From Baffinella frigidus (lineage: Eukaryota > Cryptophyceae > Cryptomonadales > Baffinellaceae): DNA of 15,225 nucleotides. The notes beneath the pieces are model-generated. The model worked only from the letters and a program-made list of their open reading frames with translations, made no database searches and had not been told where the DNA came from. The position numbers were made by a program, and so were the translations under genes. The first letter of the stretch is position 1, and each line of letters opens with the position of its first letter. Where the stretch lies: positions 188,112 through 203,336 of the forward strand of contig MU646389.1 in NCBI GenBank assembly GCA_026770585.1, given 5' to 3'. Shown here one piece after another: positions 1 to 7,685 of the stretch.

Positions 1-19
1 CCCTTCCCCTCCTTCAGGG

Positions 20-56
20 TTTAGGGTTTATGGTTGAGGGTTTAGGGTTTCGGGCC
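20..56. repeat. Short degenerate telomere-type heptamer patch (TTTAGGG)
   Basis: Four to five copies of GGGTTTA run here, one altered to TTATGGT and one to TTTCGGG. The G-rich strand is the plus strand, opposite to the arrays at 6115 and 7066. It is interstitial within this window, though the left edge leaves open whether it continues. The variant units suggest an old patch rather than an active telomere end. Confidence 0.8.
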
Positions 57-138
57 TCGTCAGCGTATTTTTCCATGTAAATGCCCCCCCCCTCTGGGCA
101 CCTGGTAGTGACTAGCTCACGAAATGTCCCTCCCTCGT

Positions 139-242
139 ATCCCTTAAGAGGCCAGGCGGTCAAATTTAACCGCCAAGAAGTCCCAGGCAGGTCCTAGGGC
201 CCCGCTGTAGGACGTATGCGCCTACTCGCCACCTAAAGGATG
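139..242. repeat. Family B foldback element, copy 1
   Basis: Terminal inverted repeats are TATCCCTTAAGAGG on the left and CGCCACCTAAAGGAT on the right, both slightly decayed from the TATCCCTTAAGTGGCG end seen at 6868. Internally it has GGCGGTCAAATTTAACCGCC (itself palindromic) and CAGGTCCTAGGGCCCCG. The copy at 12700 carries the same parts in the opposite orientation. No coding capacity is visible; it resembles a MITE-like nonautonomous element. Confidence 0.7.
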
Positions 243-306
243 GGACCACTCCAGCACCTCGTAGTGGGTGCGAGGAGATGTTCTCTCAGGATACAGGGCT
301 ACCTTG

Positions 307-413
307 TTCATACGAAAGCGCCCCTCCCCCTAGGACCACCATAGGGCCCTAGGCATGGTCCTACTGTAGGGTCCTAGGGGAGGGGGGGGTTCTTATGAGC
401 GAGGTACCCCTGT
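307..413. repeat. Family A foldback element, copy 1 (left end decayed)
   Basis: The right terminus TTCTTATGAGCGAGGTACCCC is intact (about 390-410). The left terminus is degraded to TTCATACGAAAGCGCCCC. A C-rich tract and a G-rich tract flank the core, which contains CCTAGGACCACCATAGGG and its near-inverse. It follows a family B copy. A minus-strand reading frame crosses it, but that frame is only a translation of the repeat. Confidence 0.75.
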
Positions 414-734
414 AGTCTGGCCTCCCCTCTTTCTGTCGCGTGGACGTCAGCGCCTGAGGTGATGAGGAAGAGGATCCCTTTAGGTCCTTGAGGTTCTTCG
501 AGTGTTGCAGCCGTTTCGACTTCCAATGTAAGACAGGATGTCGATAAAACAATGAGACAGGATGTCGACTTTCAAACACTTTGAGACAAGCTTTTCGACC
601 CCCAAAAGGTGTCATCAAGTCATGAGCTTAGTGACAGGGCGGGGAGAGACGTGAGGGCAGACTTCTTCTTCTGTGTCTTTATTACTCCCGATACAGGTCC
701 TATCAGGCCCTTGCGCCTTGAGCAGGGCAGCCAC

Positions 735-760
735 TTACAGGGGTACCTCGCTCACAGCGC
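735..760. repeat. Solo terminus of family A
   Basis: ACAGGGGTACCTCGCTCA appears here without the C-tract, core or opposite end, about 65 bp before a near-complete copy at 803. It is either the remnant of a deleted element or a nested insertion scar. Confidence 0.65.
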
Positions 761-802
761 ACCCTCCCACAACCCTAAGGTAGGCTGATACCCAGGGCCC
801 TA

Positions 803-914
803 CAGGGGTACCTCGCTCATAAGAAACCGCCCCCCCCCCTAGGACCACCATAGGACCCTAGGCATGGTCCTACTGTAGGGTCCTAGGGGGGGGCGGTTTC
901 TTATGAGCACCCTG
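803..914. repeat. Family A foldback element, copy 2
   Basis: The left end CAGGGGTACCTCGCTCATA and the subterminal AAGAAACCGC plus C-tract pair with the G-tract, GCGGTTTCTTATGAGC, at 886-908. The core is CCTAGGACCACCATAGGACCC followed by CATGGTCCTACTGTAGGG. The right end lacks the last bases of the usual GAGGTACCCCTG and passes into GCACCCTGCAGGGTGC, a separate 16-bp palindrome (907-922). Confidence 0.8.
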
Positions 915-1079
915 CAGGGTGCTGTAGCACAACAGCACCACAACGGCAACTGTTGTGGGGCGCGGGGTGCAGGTGAACAAGGTGGAGCACCGCAGCGCCC
1001 ATCGTGCCACTAGCACGAGAGTGAGGAGTGGCGAGGGATGACTCCCCCCTCGGTTTCTCTCACCGTACGACGTGTCCGC

Positions 1080-1788
1080 TCACGCGACGCGCTTGGATTC
1101 CACTTCAGCTTTCAGCGCCTGGTTCATTTCAACAAAACCCTTCTTGTTGTCGTTCATGATCAGCGCGCCCAAGCACGGGTAGCAGCACCCGATGCAGCAG
1201 CCGCTGAGGTCCTCCCCTGCAGGGCGGGGAGAGTCGTCAGGGCACACGCCCACTTACAGGGGTGCCGGCATTTAGAGCAGGGAACCTATTACAAAAGCGC
1301 GACTAACGCACTTTGGTGGCGAGCGCGATTTTACCTTGTGTGAATGTCGTCGAGCCGCTCGGGTTCTGCTCCAGCTGGAAGTAGTGGTCCCCGTCCATCA
1401 TTCCATTTGGCGGACTGCTCCACAAAAGCTCCTTCCCTGTTGTGGAGCAGAAGTCAGGCCCTTCCCAGCTCCTTCCCTGATGAGCAGGGACGACGAGAGT
1501 GGTCATGCACACGGATTTGTTACAGAGAAAAGAGAGAGAGAGAGCCAGGGAAGGACCTGGCTCCGCGACCGTGATCACGGTCTTGAAGTTCATCTTGTCC
1601 CGCAGGCGGCTCTCCAGCATATCGCCCTTTTGCACGGCGCCGTCGCTGCGCGTGAGGTTGCGCGACTTCGGCATGAAGGGGTTCCACCGTTGCCATCCAT
1701 CAAAGTCCGCCAGAACCGCCCATACTTCTTTTGGGCTCGCCTGGATCTCGACCGCGAACGGCCCAGCAGAGTACTTGAAGCAGCTCAT
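1080..1788 (-). CDS. SRPBCC-family (polyketide cyclase/START-like) protein, three exons
   Basis: Probable small ligand- or lipid-binding protein of the helix-grip SRPBCC fold; ligand unknown. The exons, in transcript order, are 1788-1557, 1436-1335 and 1216-1080. They give 156 residues, usual for single-domain members. Both introns are GT-AG and phase 1: GT at 1556 with CAG ending at 1437 (120 bp), and GTAA at 1334 with CTGCAG ending at 1217 (118 bp). Splicing joins EPG to KELLWSS and FTQG to EDLSG. Landmarks: first strand VEIQASPKEVW (13-23), family signature DFDGWQRWNPFM (28-39), KELLWSS (79-85), DGDHYFQLEQ (92-101), and C-terminal helix KKGFVEMNQALKAEVES (136-152). An unusual cluster of five cysteines lies at 118-126. 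ATG 1788 places strand one about 12 residues in. The open frame runs upstream to 1995 but shows no family resemblance. Two CCAACCAATCC copies at 1850-1889 could be promoter CCAAT boxes. A possible AATAAA lies at 683-678, rather distant. Confidence 0.85.
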
Positions 1789-2010
1789 GCTTTCGCTCCA
1801 CCGGTGCAGGCGTTTGCACAGGATGTGGCGCGGAAGGATGTTGTGCAGACCAACCAATCCTTTACAAGGTGTCCGTAGCCAACCAATCCTCAAGAACAAT
1901 CCCCGACCCCAACGCAAACATCTTCCAAATCCGCTATGACAATAGACGGCTTTCTTGATGACGGACGTGACTTGGGGTCGCAAGAAAAATGACAAGGCTT
2001 CGTGTCCGTT

Positions 2011-2054
2011 TGGTCACGCAGTCGTTGAAAAATGGTCACGCAGTCGTTGAAAAA
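2011..2054. repeat. Perfect 22-bp tandem duplication
   Basis: TGGTCACGCAGTCGTTGAAA plus AA occurs twice back to back (2011-2032 and 2033-2054) with no mismatch. It lies upstream of the SRPBCC gene, in its probable 5' flank. The identity suggests a recent slippage or duplication event. Confidence 0.9.
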
Positions 2055-2494
2055 ACCCTGATTTACATCAAGAGAAGTCCATTTACGCAAATGAACAGAC
2101 ATATTCTTCTCACGCCCGTCCATTCAAGTGTGAAAGTTGAAGGCAGTGTGTGGCCCGTGTGAAGCCTCGAGACGAGCCTCGAGACACCAAAGTAACTTAT
2201 CCGGAGGTGCGGCAAATGTGGACCTCTCTAGCCTCTGGGTGATGAAGTTCTCCAAAAGGGCAGTTCTTGGTCGATTTTTGTCGTACGAGCGCCTCGTACA
2301 AAGTTCAGGATCCACAAGAGGGGCTTATTAGGATCCTGGTCTACAGGTAGCTCCAGCTCCTCGGAGGTGCTCCAGAATCAAAAGTTGATTCATAGGAGAA
2401 ATCATACCATAGGAGAGTTTACTATGGCATAGGTAAATTTATTTATGAATCATAATTAAATCAATTCGCCACAAAAAATGTGAGAAAAGGGCCC

Positions 2495-2602
2495 GCAAAA
2501 GTCAATCCTTCCATAAAATGCTTTCTCTGCAGTCCTTTCTACGGAAGGGCGTGTCGTTGGCATATGTTGGGCGAAATTAAAACCCAAAGGACCTAAATGG
2601 CG
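2495..2602 (-). repeat. Family C dispersed repeat, reversed partial copy
   Basis: Read on the minus strand, this gives CCTTTGGGTTTTAATTTCGC, then CAACATATGCCAACGACACG, CCCTTCCGTAGAAAGGACTG and GCAGAGAAAGCATTTT. This order matches the plus-strand copies at 7469, 8110 and 9267. It stops after the GAAAGCATTTT block and lacks the AGCTCTCCAGTGCAGAGG part. The flanking 2400-2460 stretch is AT-rich and holds no gene that I can see. Confidence 0.8.
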
Positions 2603-2689
2603 CGGAGGAGGCGCGCCGCTCCTCGCCCCTGCCCGATGGCACAGGGAAGAAATCAAAATTTTGGCTCGACAATCCTTACCACATGATGA

Positions 2690-3060
2690 ACAGCTCCAAC
2701 ATGGCGCCACGCTCGAGGCCCTAATCCAGCGGCAGCCCCAGAACTTGGCCCTCGAGTCCGGGTTTCCGGCCTCCAGCTGACCAGCGGGGCTGGCGCGCGC
2801 GGTTCGCCACCTCTGCGCGCAAAGACGCGGGCATCTCGTAGATGTGGCTATGCGCTACGGGTTTCCTCGAAGAAGCGTGCCGGGACCAGCTCTGTGGCCC
2901 CGGCCAGAGAGCAGGGCAGCCTCCTGCCGCCCATTTTTCTCGGAGCTCCCTCTCCAAGTGGAGACGGCCACTTTTGCCGGCGCTCCTCTAAGCTCCCCAC
3001 GAAGTGGCGAGAAAATCGGCCCACGGCAATCCTGACTAATCTGCGCACGAAGATGGCCCT
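2690..3060 (-). other. GC-rich island with a possible minus-strand exon
   Basis: Base composition rises sharply compared with both flanks. The most gene-like frame is minus, ending at a TAG at 2723-2721, with HIYEMPASLRAEVANRAR followed by QPRWSAGG and a LEGQVLGLPLD C-terminus. Third positions are mostly G or C, but in a GC-rich stretch this is weak evidence. No domain is recognised, and no flanking splice pair was confirmed. A second minus frame (up to 3117) overlaps, so at most one of them is real. Confidence 0.2.
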
Positions 3061-3269
3061 TTGAGCCATTTTCGGCTCTCGGGAAAATCGAAATGTGGAC
3101 CTTGAATTGATGATCATACGTCCTGAAATTAGTACCAGTCAGTTTTTAAAACAACAAAATTGATTAGAGATTAGACATTTAGCCGGACACGACAAAAAGG
3201 ACAAAATTCTTGGTTTGAACAAGGTTCTATCATTACTGAATATTTCCTCTTGGTTTGAATCCTTCGTTC

Positions 3270-3650
3270 GGAATGAACGATGGGGCTGGGGCGGGATCCG
3301 GGCTGGGCCGGCGCAGGGGCCCGGGAATTGAGCGTGTCTTCGGGGCAAGATGGTGGAACGCGCCATCGTCCGAGCGCTGCGGATGGGGCTGGCCGCTGGC
3401 ATCAGAGCAGCCGCCGCTCGAGCGTAGCAAGCAAGCAGGATCCCAGAGCATGGTGCGCTCGTCCCGGGCAGCAGACACTTCTGGCTCGAATGTTCGCGCT
3501 CAGTAAAGACCGACTCATCAATGCACCTCTCCCGGCTCATCTGCAGTGCAACTGCATGCCTCCCGGGCCCGCAATCCGGGGGTTTCTCGGTGCGCTGAGC
3601 AGGATGCGCGCATCACCTTCGCCGCCCCAACGCGCCATGGCGGTGTAAAG
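3270..3650 (+). other. GC-rich island with competing short reading frames
   Basis: Frames on both strands are open here, as expected of GC-rich DNA. The most protein-like piece is a short plus frame (3350-3427) beginning MVERAIVRALRMG and ending RAAAARA before TAG, an alanine- and arginine-rich helix that could be the end of an exon. Another plus frame ends at 3648 with RAMAV. I recognise no family and cannot decide between frames. The flanks 3100-3260 and 3650-3730 are AT-rich with nothing recognisable. Confidence 0.2.
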
Positions 3651-3732
3651 CGACTACAAAATTGAATTTTTGACCGTCAAAAATCCCGATTCCACAATTA
3701 AATTTATTCCACATTTGCAGCACCTCCTTATA

Positions 3733-4349
3733 CGAAGGGTTGTGTCTCGAAAAAATTCTTGACACTCGAGAAGTGGATGTGCGCCTCAAGAAGCGAGGTT
3801 CGAGACTCGAGCATTCTCGAGACTCGAGAAATTATCCGAGAAAGGAGATATTCCGAGATATTCCTCAAAAGTCAACTTTTTCGGGGGGTCCCCGAAATAA
3901 ATCAGGATTTTTTCGGGGAAAGTCAACTTTTCCCGGGTTTGACGGGCCCGCCTCAGGACTGGTGACGCACATGCAGACGCACCGAGTCATTCTCTCTCTT
4001 TCTTCCCCGATTGACTTTACAAGTGATTTTACCGCGGCCGGACATTCTCTCTTCGAACCGATTGACTTTCAATTGCGGGTTTTACGTTTCTCGGGCAATT
4101 GTACGAGATATCGCCCCAAATCGGGCAGCCTGCGGCGCAAAAAGCCAGATAAAAACACTTGTAAAGTCAATCGGGAAGAAATGGTTTCTTCCCGAGTTGG
4201 CAGCTGAAGAACCGCTCCCAACTCGGGAAGAAACCATTAGTATTTTCTCCGGAATTCATTTCTCGAGAAGTGAGGTTCGAGACTCGAGAAGTTATTTCTC
4301 GAGAAACGAGGCTCGAGGCTCGAGAGAAAACGCTTCGAGACACAACCCT
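3733..4349. mobile_element. Long nested foldback element (about 0.6 kb)
   Basis: The ends are inverted: GAAGGGTTGTGTCTCGA at the left (3735) against TCGAGACACAACCCT at the right (4335). Just inside, both flanks carry repeated TTCGAGACTCGAG and CTCGAGAA motifs. The middle holds CCCGATTGACTTTACAAGTG (about 4006) against CACTTGTAAAGTCAATCGGG (about 4156), and a separate perfect hairpin at 4180-4238. AAAGTCAACTTTT occurs twice, near 3867 and 3919. Reading frames across it are incidental. No transposase motif is visible, so it would be nonautonomous if mobile. Confidence 0.65.
4180..4238. repeat. Perfect 21-bp hairpin inside the 3733-4349 element
   Basis: AATGGTTTCTTCCCGAGTTG plus G (4180-4200) is the exact inverse complement of 4218-4238. 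The loop is 17 nt. The absence of mismatches suggests recent formation or maintenance by gene conversion. Confidence 0.9.
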
Positions 4350-4417
4350 ACCAAAGTTGGACTTACGAAGCCTTCAACAAATCGAGAGCTTTCCTGGGTC
4401 ACGTCCAATTTCAAGGG

Positions 4418-4443
4418 GCTAGCCTTCCGTTTGGAAGGCTAGC
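4418..4443. repeat. Short perfect hairpin (11-bp stem, 4-nt loop)
   Basis: GCTAGCCTTCC, loop GTTT, GGAAGGCTAGC. It stands alone just to the right of the long nested foldback. No T-run follows, so there is no reason to call it a terminator. Confidence 0.85.
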
Positions 4444-4716
4444 ATTTAAGCCATTTCCTACGTACTTATCTTAAGATCTATCTCCAGGTCACGCGGAAGG
4501 GGGCCTGACCAATAAAAAAGGCGCGTAGGTGGTAAAGATCACGAATCTTGCCACGTGGGTGAAATGCGCCCCTATCCATTTCAACTGCGACGTATCTCAT
4601 TTCACCGGGGGGCGGATCTCGTTTTAGATAGACGGCTGACCTTTTTATCGAATCTTCTCGATTGTTTCTGCGTCTTTTTGAAACACAAGAGTCGTTGAAC
4701 CCCTGTCTGAGCAAGG

Positions 4717-4762
4717 GGTGGTGTCTCAACACGAGCCTCGAGAATTGCCTCGAGACACCACC
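4717..4762. repeat. Foldback with GGTGGTGTCTC arms
   Basis: GGTGGTGTCTC (4717-4727) is inverse to GAGACACCACC (4752-4762). Between them are ACGAGCCTCGAGAATT and a second CCTCGAG. A related motif, GAGCCTCGAGACACC, occurs at 2174-2188. Downstream is AATCAAAAGTTGAC, also seen in near-identical form at 2377. Confidence 0.75.
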
Positions 4763-4938
4763 GAGGAATCAAAAGTTGACACCCTCTGAGGAGCTCAGGG
4801 GATTTGCCTCGCCGAACGGTTCTCGGCCTACTCCTATCTGATACTGGCGTACAGCGGTCGTGTTTGTCAATTTATCAAACCTCGCTTTCCCCCCGTTCAC
4901 CGGGTTCTGGCGGGTGAAACCTTGGTGAATCTCCCCCA

Positions 4939-5172
4939 ATGTGGGTACCGGTACCCCCAATATGGATAGGACCTACCGGTGGCAATTACTTGGGAAGGAA
5001 GACGCTGGACAGCCCGTGGCACCTCTCGTACCCTCTGGTGAAGCTTGACGCTGTCGTGTCTTCATCTCGTGTCAATGGAGAGCTCTTCTCTCTGGAGGAA
5101 TCCCCACTGGACTCCCCAGATGTTTTCCTGACCTCGACTCATTTCTGCGCCGTGCATTTTTCTTTCGAATAA
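4939..5172 (+). CDS. Possible 3' exon of an unrecognised gene
   Basis: The frame from about 5002 reads KTLDSPWHLSYPLVKLDAVV, then an acidic, serine-rich stretch (NGELFSLEESPLDSPDVF), ending HFSFE before TAA. Codon third positions lean to G/C in the first half, and the stop codon sits inside GAATAAAG, which could double as a polyadenylation signal. The nominal ATG at 4939 is in a proline-rich run and is probably not a genuine start; an unseen splice acceptor is more likely. No homologue is recognised. Confidence 0.25.
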   Translation: MWVPVPPIWIGPTGGNYLGRKTLDSPWHLSYPLVKLDAVVSSSRVNGELFSLEESPLDSPDVFLTSTHFCAVHFSFE

Positions 5173-5189
5173 AGTCAATACACTGCGAA

Positions 5190-5460
5190 TCCGGAGATTT
5201 TGTGAAAGTAACCCCCCCCACAAATTTGTCAACTTTTACACACCCTCAATACACAAAAAAATTGGAAAACATTTGGTCCAAAATGGCTTTTCGTACCCCC
5301 CCCTCACAATGGAGCTAGGATTTTGTTCGCCCTCCACAAAGTTCCCAAAAATTCGGCATTTTTTGGGACCCCCACAAACCCCGAAATTTTCTTTTTTTTT
5401 GGAAAAAGGTGATATTTTAGGGTAAATTTAGGCCTACCTCAAAATACACATACCCACAAT
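5190..5460. other. AT-rich non-coding stretch with C homopolymer tracts
   Basis: Runs of 7 to 9 C (about 5212 and 5297) sit among A/T-rich blocks such as CACAAATTTGTCAACTTTTA and GAAATTTTCTTTTTTTTTGG. CACAA and ACACAC motifs recur. No open frame of interest, inverted-repeat ends or known element is visible. Confidence 0.5.
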
Positions 5461-5638
5461 ACACACCAGCCCATGCCATCAGCAAACTAAACGTCGCTGC
5501 CACTTGTCACCCCTCCGTGATTTCAGAGATTCTCAACCTGTTAACCCCGGATGAGGGGTGTGTCCTCCATGTTGAAGGGTCTCGCTTTGCATGCCAACTG
5601 CCGTCGGCCGTAACGCACTCGTCTCTGAATGTGCAGCA

Positions 5639-5790
5639 CCACGCAGGGCTGGAGGGGGGGGCATTCAAAGGTCATTTTTCGATGGAAAACGGTATTCAAA
5701 AGACATTTTGTAGCAGCAAACGGCTCCAAGAACGGACCAATGGCTCCAAGAACGGACCTGGAATACCCTACCCAAGAGCCTGGCGTGGAG
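5639..5790 (+). repeat. Family E repeat, copy 1
   Basis: It begins CCACGCAGGGCTGGAGGGGG and ends GGAATACCCTACCCAAGAGC followed by CTGGCGTGG. The outer bases form short inverted repeats (CCACGCAGGGCT against AGCCTGGCGTGG). The middle holds two near-copies of a TATTCAAAAGNCA motif and a doubled GGCTCCAAGAACGGACC. Other copies are at 6364 and, reversed, at 14230. Confidence 0.85.
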
Positions 5791-5969
5791 TTTCCCTTAA
5801 CCCTTACAACATGTTTCAGAGTTACTCGAGATCTCGGACACACACTGCCCTAGGGCCCAACAGTACATGCCAGCCTATGCCTAGAGAAGCACATGACCAC
5901 CCGAGGGGTGGTGCGTGTCCTTACTTTCAAGAAACCCGTGGAACCCTCGATCAGGTGAGTTTGTGTCGA

Positions 5970-6089
5970 CACCAGCGCGCGACAAAATCAAGGACACGTG
6001 TCCTGAATTTTGAATAACCCCTGTAACCTGGACCCTACACCCTAAAAACTACACCGCGAAACCAGGCGACCTTATTTCGCGCGCTGGTG
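5970..6089. repeat. Inverted repeat with 13-bp arms
   Basis: CACCAGCGCGCGA (5970-5982) is inverse to TCGCGCGCTGGTG (6077-6089). The 94-bp interior holds GGACACGTGTCC, a 12-bp palindrome, at about 5992. No reading frame links to it. Confidence 0.7.
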
Positions 6090-6114
6090 GCTCGGTCAGG
6101 GTCAACCACCACCC

Positions 6115-6312
6115 CGAACCCTAAATCATGCACCCTGCACCCTGCACCCTGCACCCTGCACCCTGCACCCTGCACCCTGTACCCTGCACCCTGCACCCTG
6201 CACCCTGCAACCTGCACCCTGCACCCTGCACCCTAAATCCTAAATCCTAAACCCTACTCCCCAAACCCCCAAACCCTAAACCCTAAACCCTAAACCCTGA
6301 ACCCTAAACCCG
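6115..6312. repeat. Interstitial heptamer array: CCCTGCA units passing into CCCTAAA units
   Basis: About 15 copies of CCCTGCA (6131-6231, with rare variants such as CCCTGTA) are flanked by CCCTAAA-type units: a single one at 6119, then about ten after 6231, including TCCTAAA and CCCCAAA variants. Same register and unit length as plant-type telomere DNA, but with two of seven bases changed in the central block. Frames across it encode simple peptide repeats and are not genes. Confidence 0.95.
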
Positions 6313-6363
6313 GGAAAGCGACCTGCCGATTCGCATCCACCTCCGCCTCGACTCCGTGGTGAG

Positions 6364-6495
6364 CCACGCAGGGCTCTTCGGGGGGGTATTCAAACGTCAA
6401 TTTTCAAGGGAAACAGGAATTCAAAAGTCATTTTTTAGGGACCCAATGGCTCCAAGTACGACCCTGGAATACCCTACCCAGGAGCCTGGCGTGGA
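6364..6495 (+). repeat. Family E repeat, copy 2
   Basis: It starts CCACGCAGGGCTCTTCGGGG, continues with GTATTCAAACGTCAATTTTC and AATTCAAAAGTCATTTTTTA, and ends GGAATACCCTACCCAGGAGC followed by CTGGCGTGG. It lacks the duplicated GGCTCCAAGAACGGACC segment found in the 5639 copy, and so is about 20 bp shorter. Confidence 0.85.
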
Positions 6496-6746
6496 CTGAC
6501 CGCGCGAGAAGTTGATGAGATGCCCATAAAGTCACGCACTCTTGAGTGTTACAGAGCTGGATTCAGCCGAGCGCCACTGGGCCCTCAGGCCCTGAGGCCC
6601 GGTCTCAGACCACGCATGGCTCTCTCTCCGCTGCGTCTTCATTCAACCACAAGGAAATACAAACTTTATTAAAAACATTAAAAGGAAATTAACCTCATAT
6701 GTGAAGAGTGACACTGAAAAGAAATTAAGAAATGATTTGGATGTTA
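6496..6746. other. Unassigned stretch, no gene seen
   Basis: The first part is mixed in composition, with GGCCCTCAGGCCCTGAGGCC (about 6581, imperfectly palindromic). From about 6650 it is A-rich (TTATTAAAAACATTAAAAGG). No frame, recognised repeat or motif supports a function. Confidence 0.5.
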
Positions 6747-6789
6747 GTCGGGTTTGGAACCTGCCCCGCGAGAGCGGCCTCTTTGTGAT

Positions 6790-6867
6790 CCGGAAGGAAG
6801 CATGGCCTTTCTACAGAACCAGATCCGGTGTCCGCCTATGGTGGGAGTTAAAAGAACCTAAAGGACC
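6790..6867 (-). repeat. Family C subvariant, reversed fragment
   Basis: On the minus strand it reads AGGTCCTTTAGGTTCTTTTA, then ACTCCCACCATAGGCGGACA, CCGGATCTGGTTCTGTAGAA and AGGCCATGCTTCCTTCCGG. The same subvariant is at 7876-7955 on the plus strand. It differs from the main family C in the part after the CAACATA block. Confidence 0.75.
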
Positions 6868-6973
6868 TATCCCTTAAGTGGCGGACGGGCGAATATTCAC
6901 CCTAACTCGCCCTAGGCAGGTCCTAGGGCCCTACCGTAGGGCGTATCAGCCTACTCGCCACTTAAGGGATAGG
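6868..6973. repeat. Family B foldback element, best-preserved copy
   Basis: The left end CTATCCCTTAAGTGGCG and the right end CGCCACTTAAGGGATAG are perfect 17-bp inverted repeats. Inside are GGGCGAATATTCACC and CCTAGGCAGGTCCTAGGGCC followed by CTACCGTAGGG. At 106 bp it is far too short to encode an enzyme and fits a nonautonomous foldback or MITE-like unit. Confidence 0.85.
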
Positions 6974-7065
6974 ACGCTGCGTCGGGTCTGGAACCTGCCC
7001 CACGAGAGCGACCTCGTGTCGAGCACCACGCCACGGGAGGTCGAACAGGGGTGTCTGCCCTGGAC

Positions 7066-7188
7066 CCCTAAACCCTAAACCCTAAACCTTAAACCCTAAA
7101 CCCTAAACCCTAAACCCTAAACCCTAAACCTAAACCCTAAACCCTAAACCCTAAACCCTAAACCCTAAACCCTAAACCCTAAACCCTC
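7066..7188. repeat. Interstitial telomere-type array, (CCCTAAA)n
   Basis: About 17 heptamers run almost perfectly, with one unit reading CCTTAAA (7086) and one short CCTAAA (7128). It is bounded by unique-looking sequence on both sides, so it is interstitial. It may record a break healed with telomere repeats or slippage growth. Confidence 0.95.
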
Positions 7189-7250
7189 TCGTGTAAGCGA
7201 GGACATAGTCCAGGACGAATCGCGCGGGAGAGTGGGGTGCAGAGTTGTTG

Positions 7251-7397
7251 CAGGAGAACCTCCCTCATAAGAAAGCGCCCCCCCCCCATAGGACCACCAT
7301 AGGGCTCTAGTCATAGGCCTACTGTAGGGTCTTAGGGGGAGGCGCTTATGAGCGAGGTACCCCTGGCCACTTAAGGGACTGGCCACTTCAGGGATAT
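7251..7397. repeat. Family A copy 3 abutting two partial family B ends
   Basis: The family A part is 7251-7364: a decayed left end (CAGGAGAACCTCCCTCATAA), C-tract, core ATAGGACCACCATAGGGCTC, and an intact right end GAGCGAGGTACCCCTG. Immediately after come GGCCACTTAAGGGACT and GGCCACTTCAGGGATATCC, two tandem copies of a family B terminus with no B core. Confidence 0.75.
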
Positions 7398-7468
7398 CCA
7401 TGCCTTCTACACGCATCGACCTCCGTCTCGACTCCGAACACAACAGACCGTCAGACTTGTACATCTAA

Positions 7469-7640
7469 GCAAGATCCTTTAGGTCCTTCAGGTTTTAATT
7501 TCTCCCAACATGGCCCAACGACACGCCCTTCCGTAGAAAGGATCTGCAGAGAAAGCATTTTTGCTTTCGGATCGCATTTAGCTCTCCAGTGCAGAGGCTC
7601 GTGAAGAGGGGATAGTGGGTAGTTCTCTTGGGGTGCTTGA
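7469..7640 (+). repeat. Family C dispersed repeat, long copy
   Basis: Order of blocks: CCTTTAGGTCCTTCAGGTTT, TAATTTCTCCCAACATGGCC, CAACGACACGCCCTTCCGTA, GAAAGGATCTGCAGAGAAAG, CATTTTTGCTTTCGGATCGC, TTTAGCTCTCCAGTGCAGAG, then GCTCGTGAAGAGGGGATA. GAAAGCATTTTTGCTTTC is an inverted repeat inside it. Long open frames across it on both strands are incidental. Confidence 0.85.
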
Positions 7641-7685
7641 GTTGATCCATAGGACCGCGCTTGCCCACACACCGAACCCCAGTCA

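Larger units (their letters stand above)
6747..7017. repeat. Direct repeat pair flanking a family B element
   Basis: 6747-6785 and 6979-7017 share GTCGGGTYTGGAACCTGCCC followed by CRCGAGAGCGRCCTC, 232 bp apart. Both read RVWNLP(R/H)ES in one plus frame, so they could come from a coding repeat, but neither copy has a convincing surrounding frame. The family B copy at 6868 and a reversed family C fragment (6790-6867) lie between them. Confidence 0.75.

Noticed and set aside
1336-1939. Plus-strand frames opposite the SRPBCC gene
   Set aside because: They are antisense shadows. The minus-strand gene has splice sites, family motifs and consistent phases.
3056-3080. Possible dinoflagellate spliced-leader relic (TTGAGCCATTTTCGGCTC)
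   Set aside because: It resembles only part of the leader, in a mixed order. No full relic was found on either strand, so it cannot support a dinoflagellate origin.
3790-3815. tRNA B-box-like GGTTCGAGACTC
   Set aside because: No A box, acceptor stem or cloverleaf could be drawn. The motif belongs to the repeated TTCGAGACTCGAG of the foldback.
3740-4207. 155-residue plus frame
   Set aside because: It lies wholly inside the nested foldback, shows no codon bias, and its composition follows the inverted repeats.
5517-6017. 166-residue plus frame
   Set aside because: It runs through a family E repeat and an inverted repeat and has no coding bias or recognised motif.
6035-6217. Minus frame of repeated QGAGCRV
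   Set aside because: Translation of the CCCTGCA array; no flanking coding sequence.
6115-6312. CRISPR-like array
   Set aside because: Seven-base units without spacers; the DNA is also eukaryotic in character.
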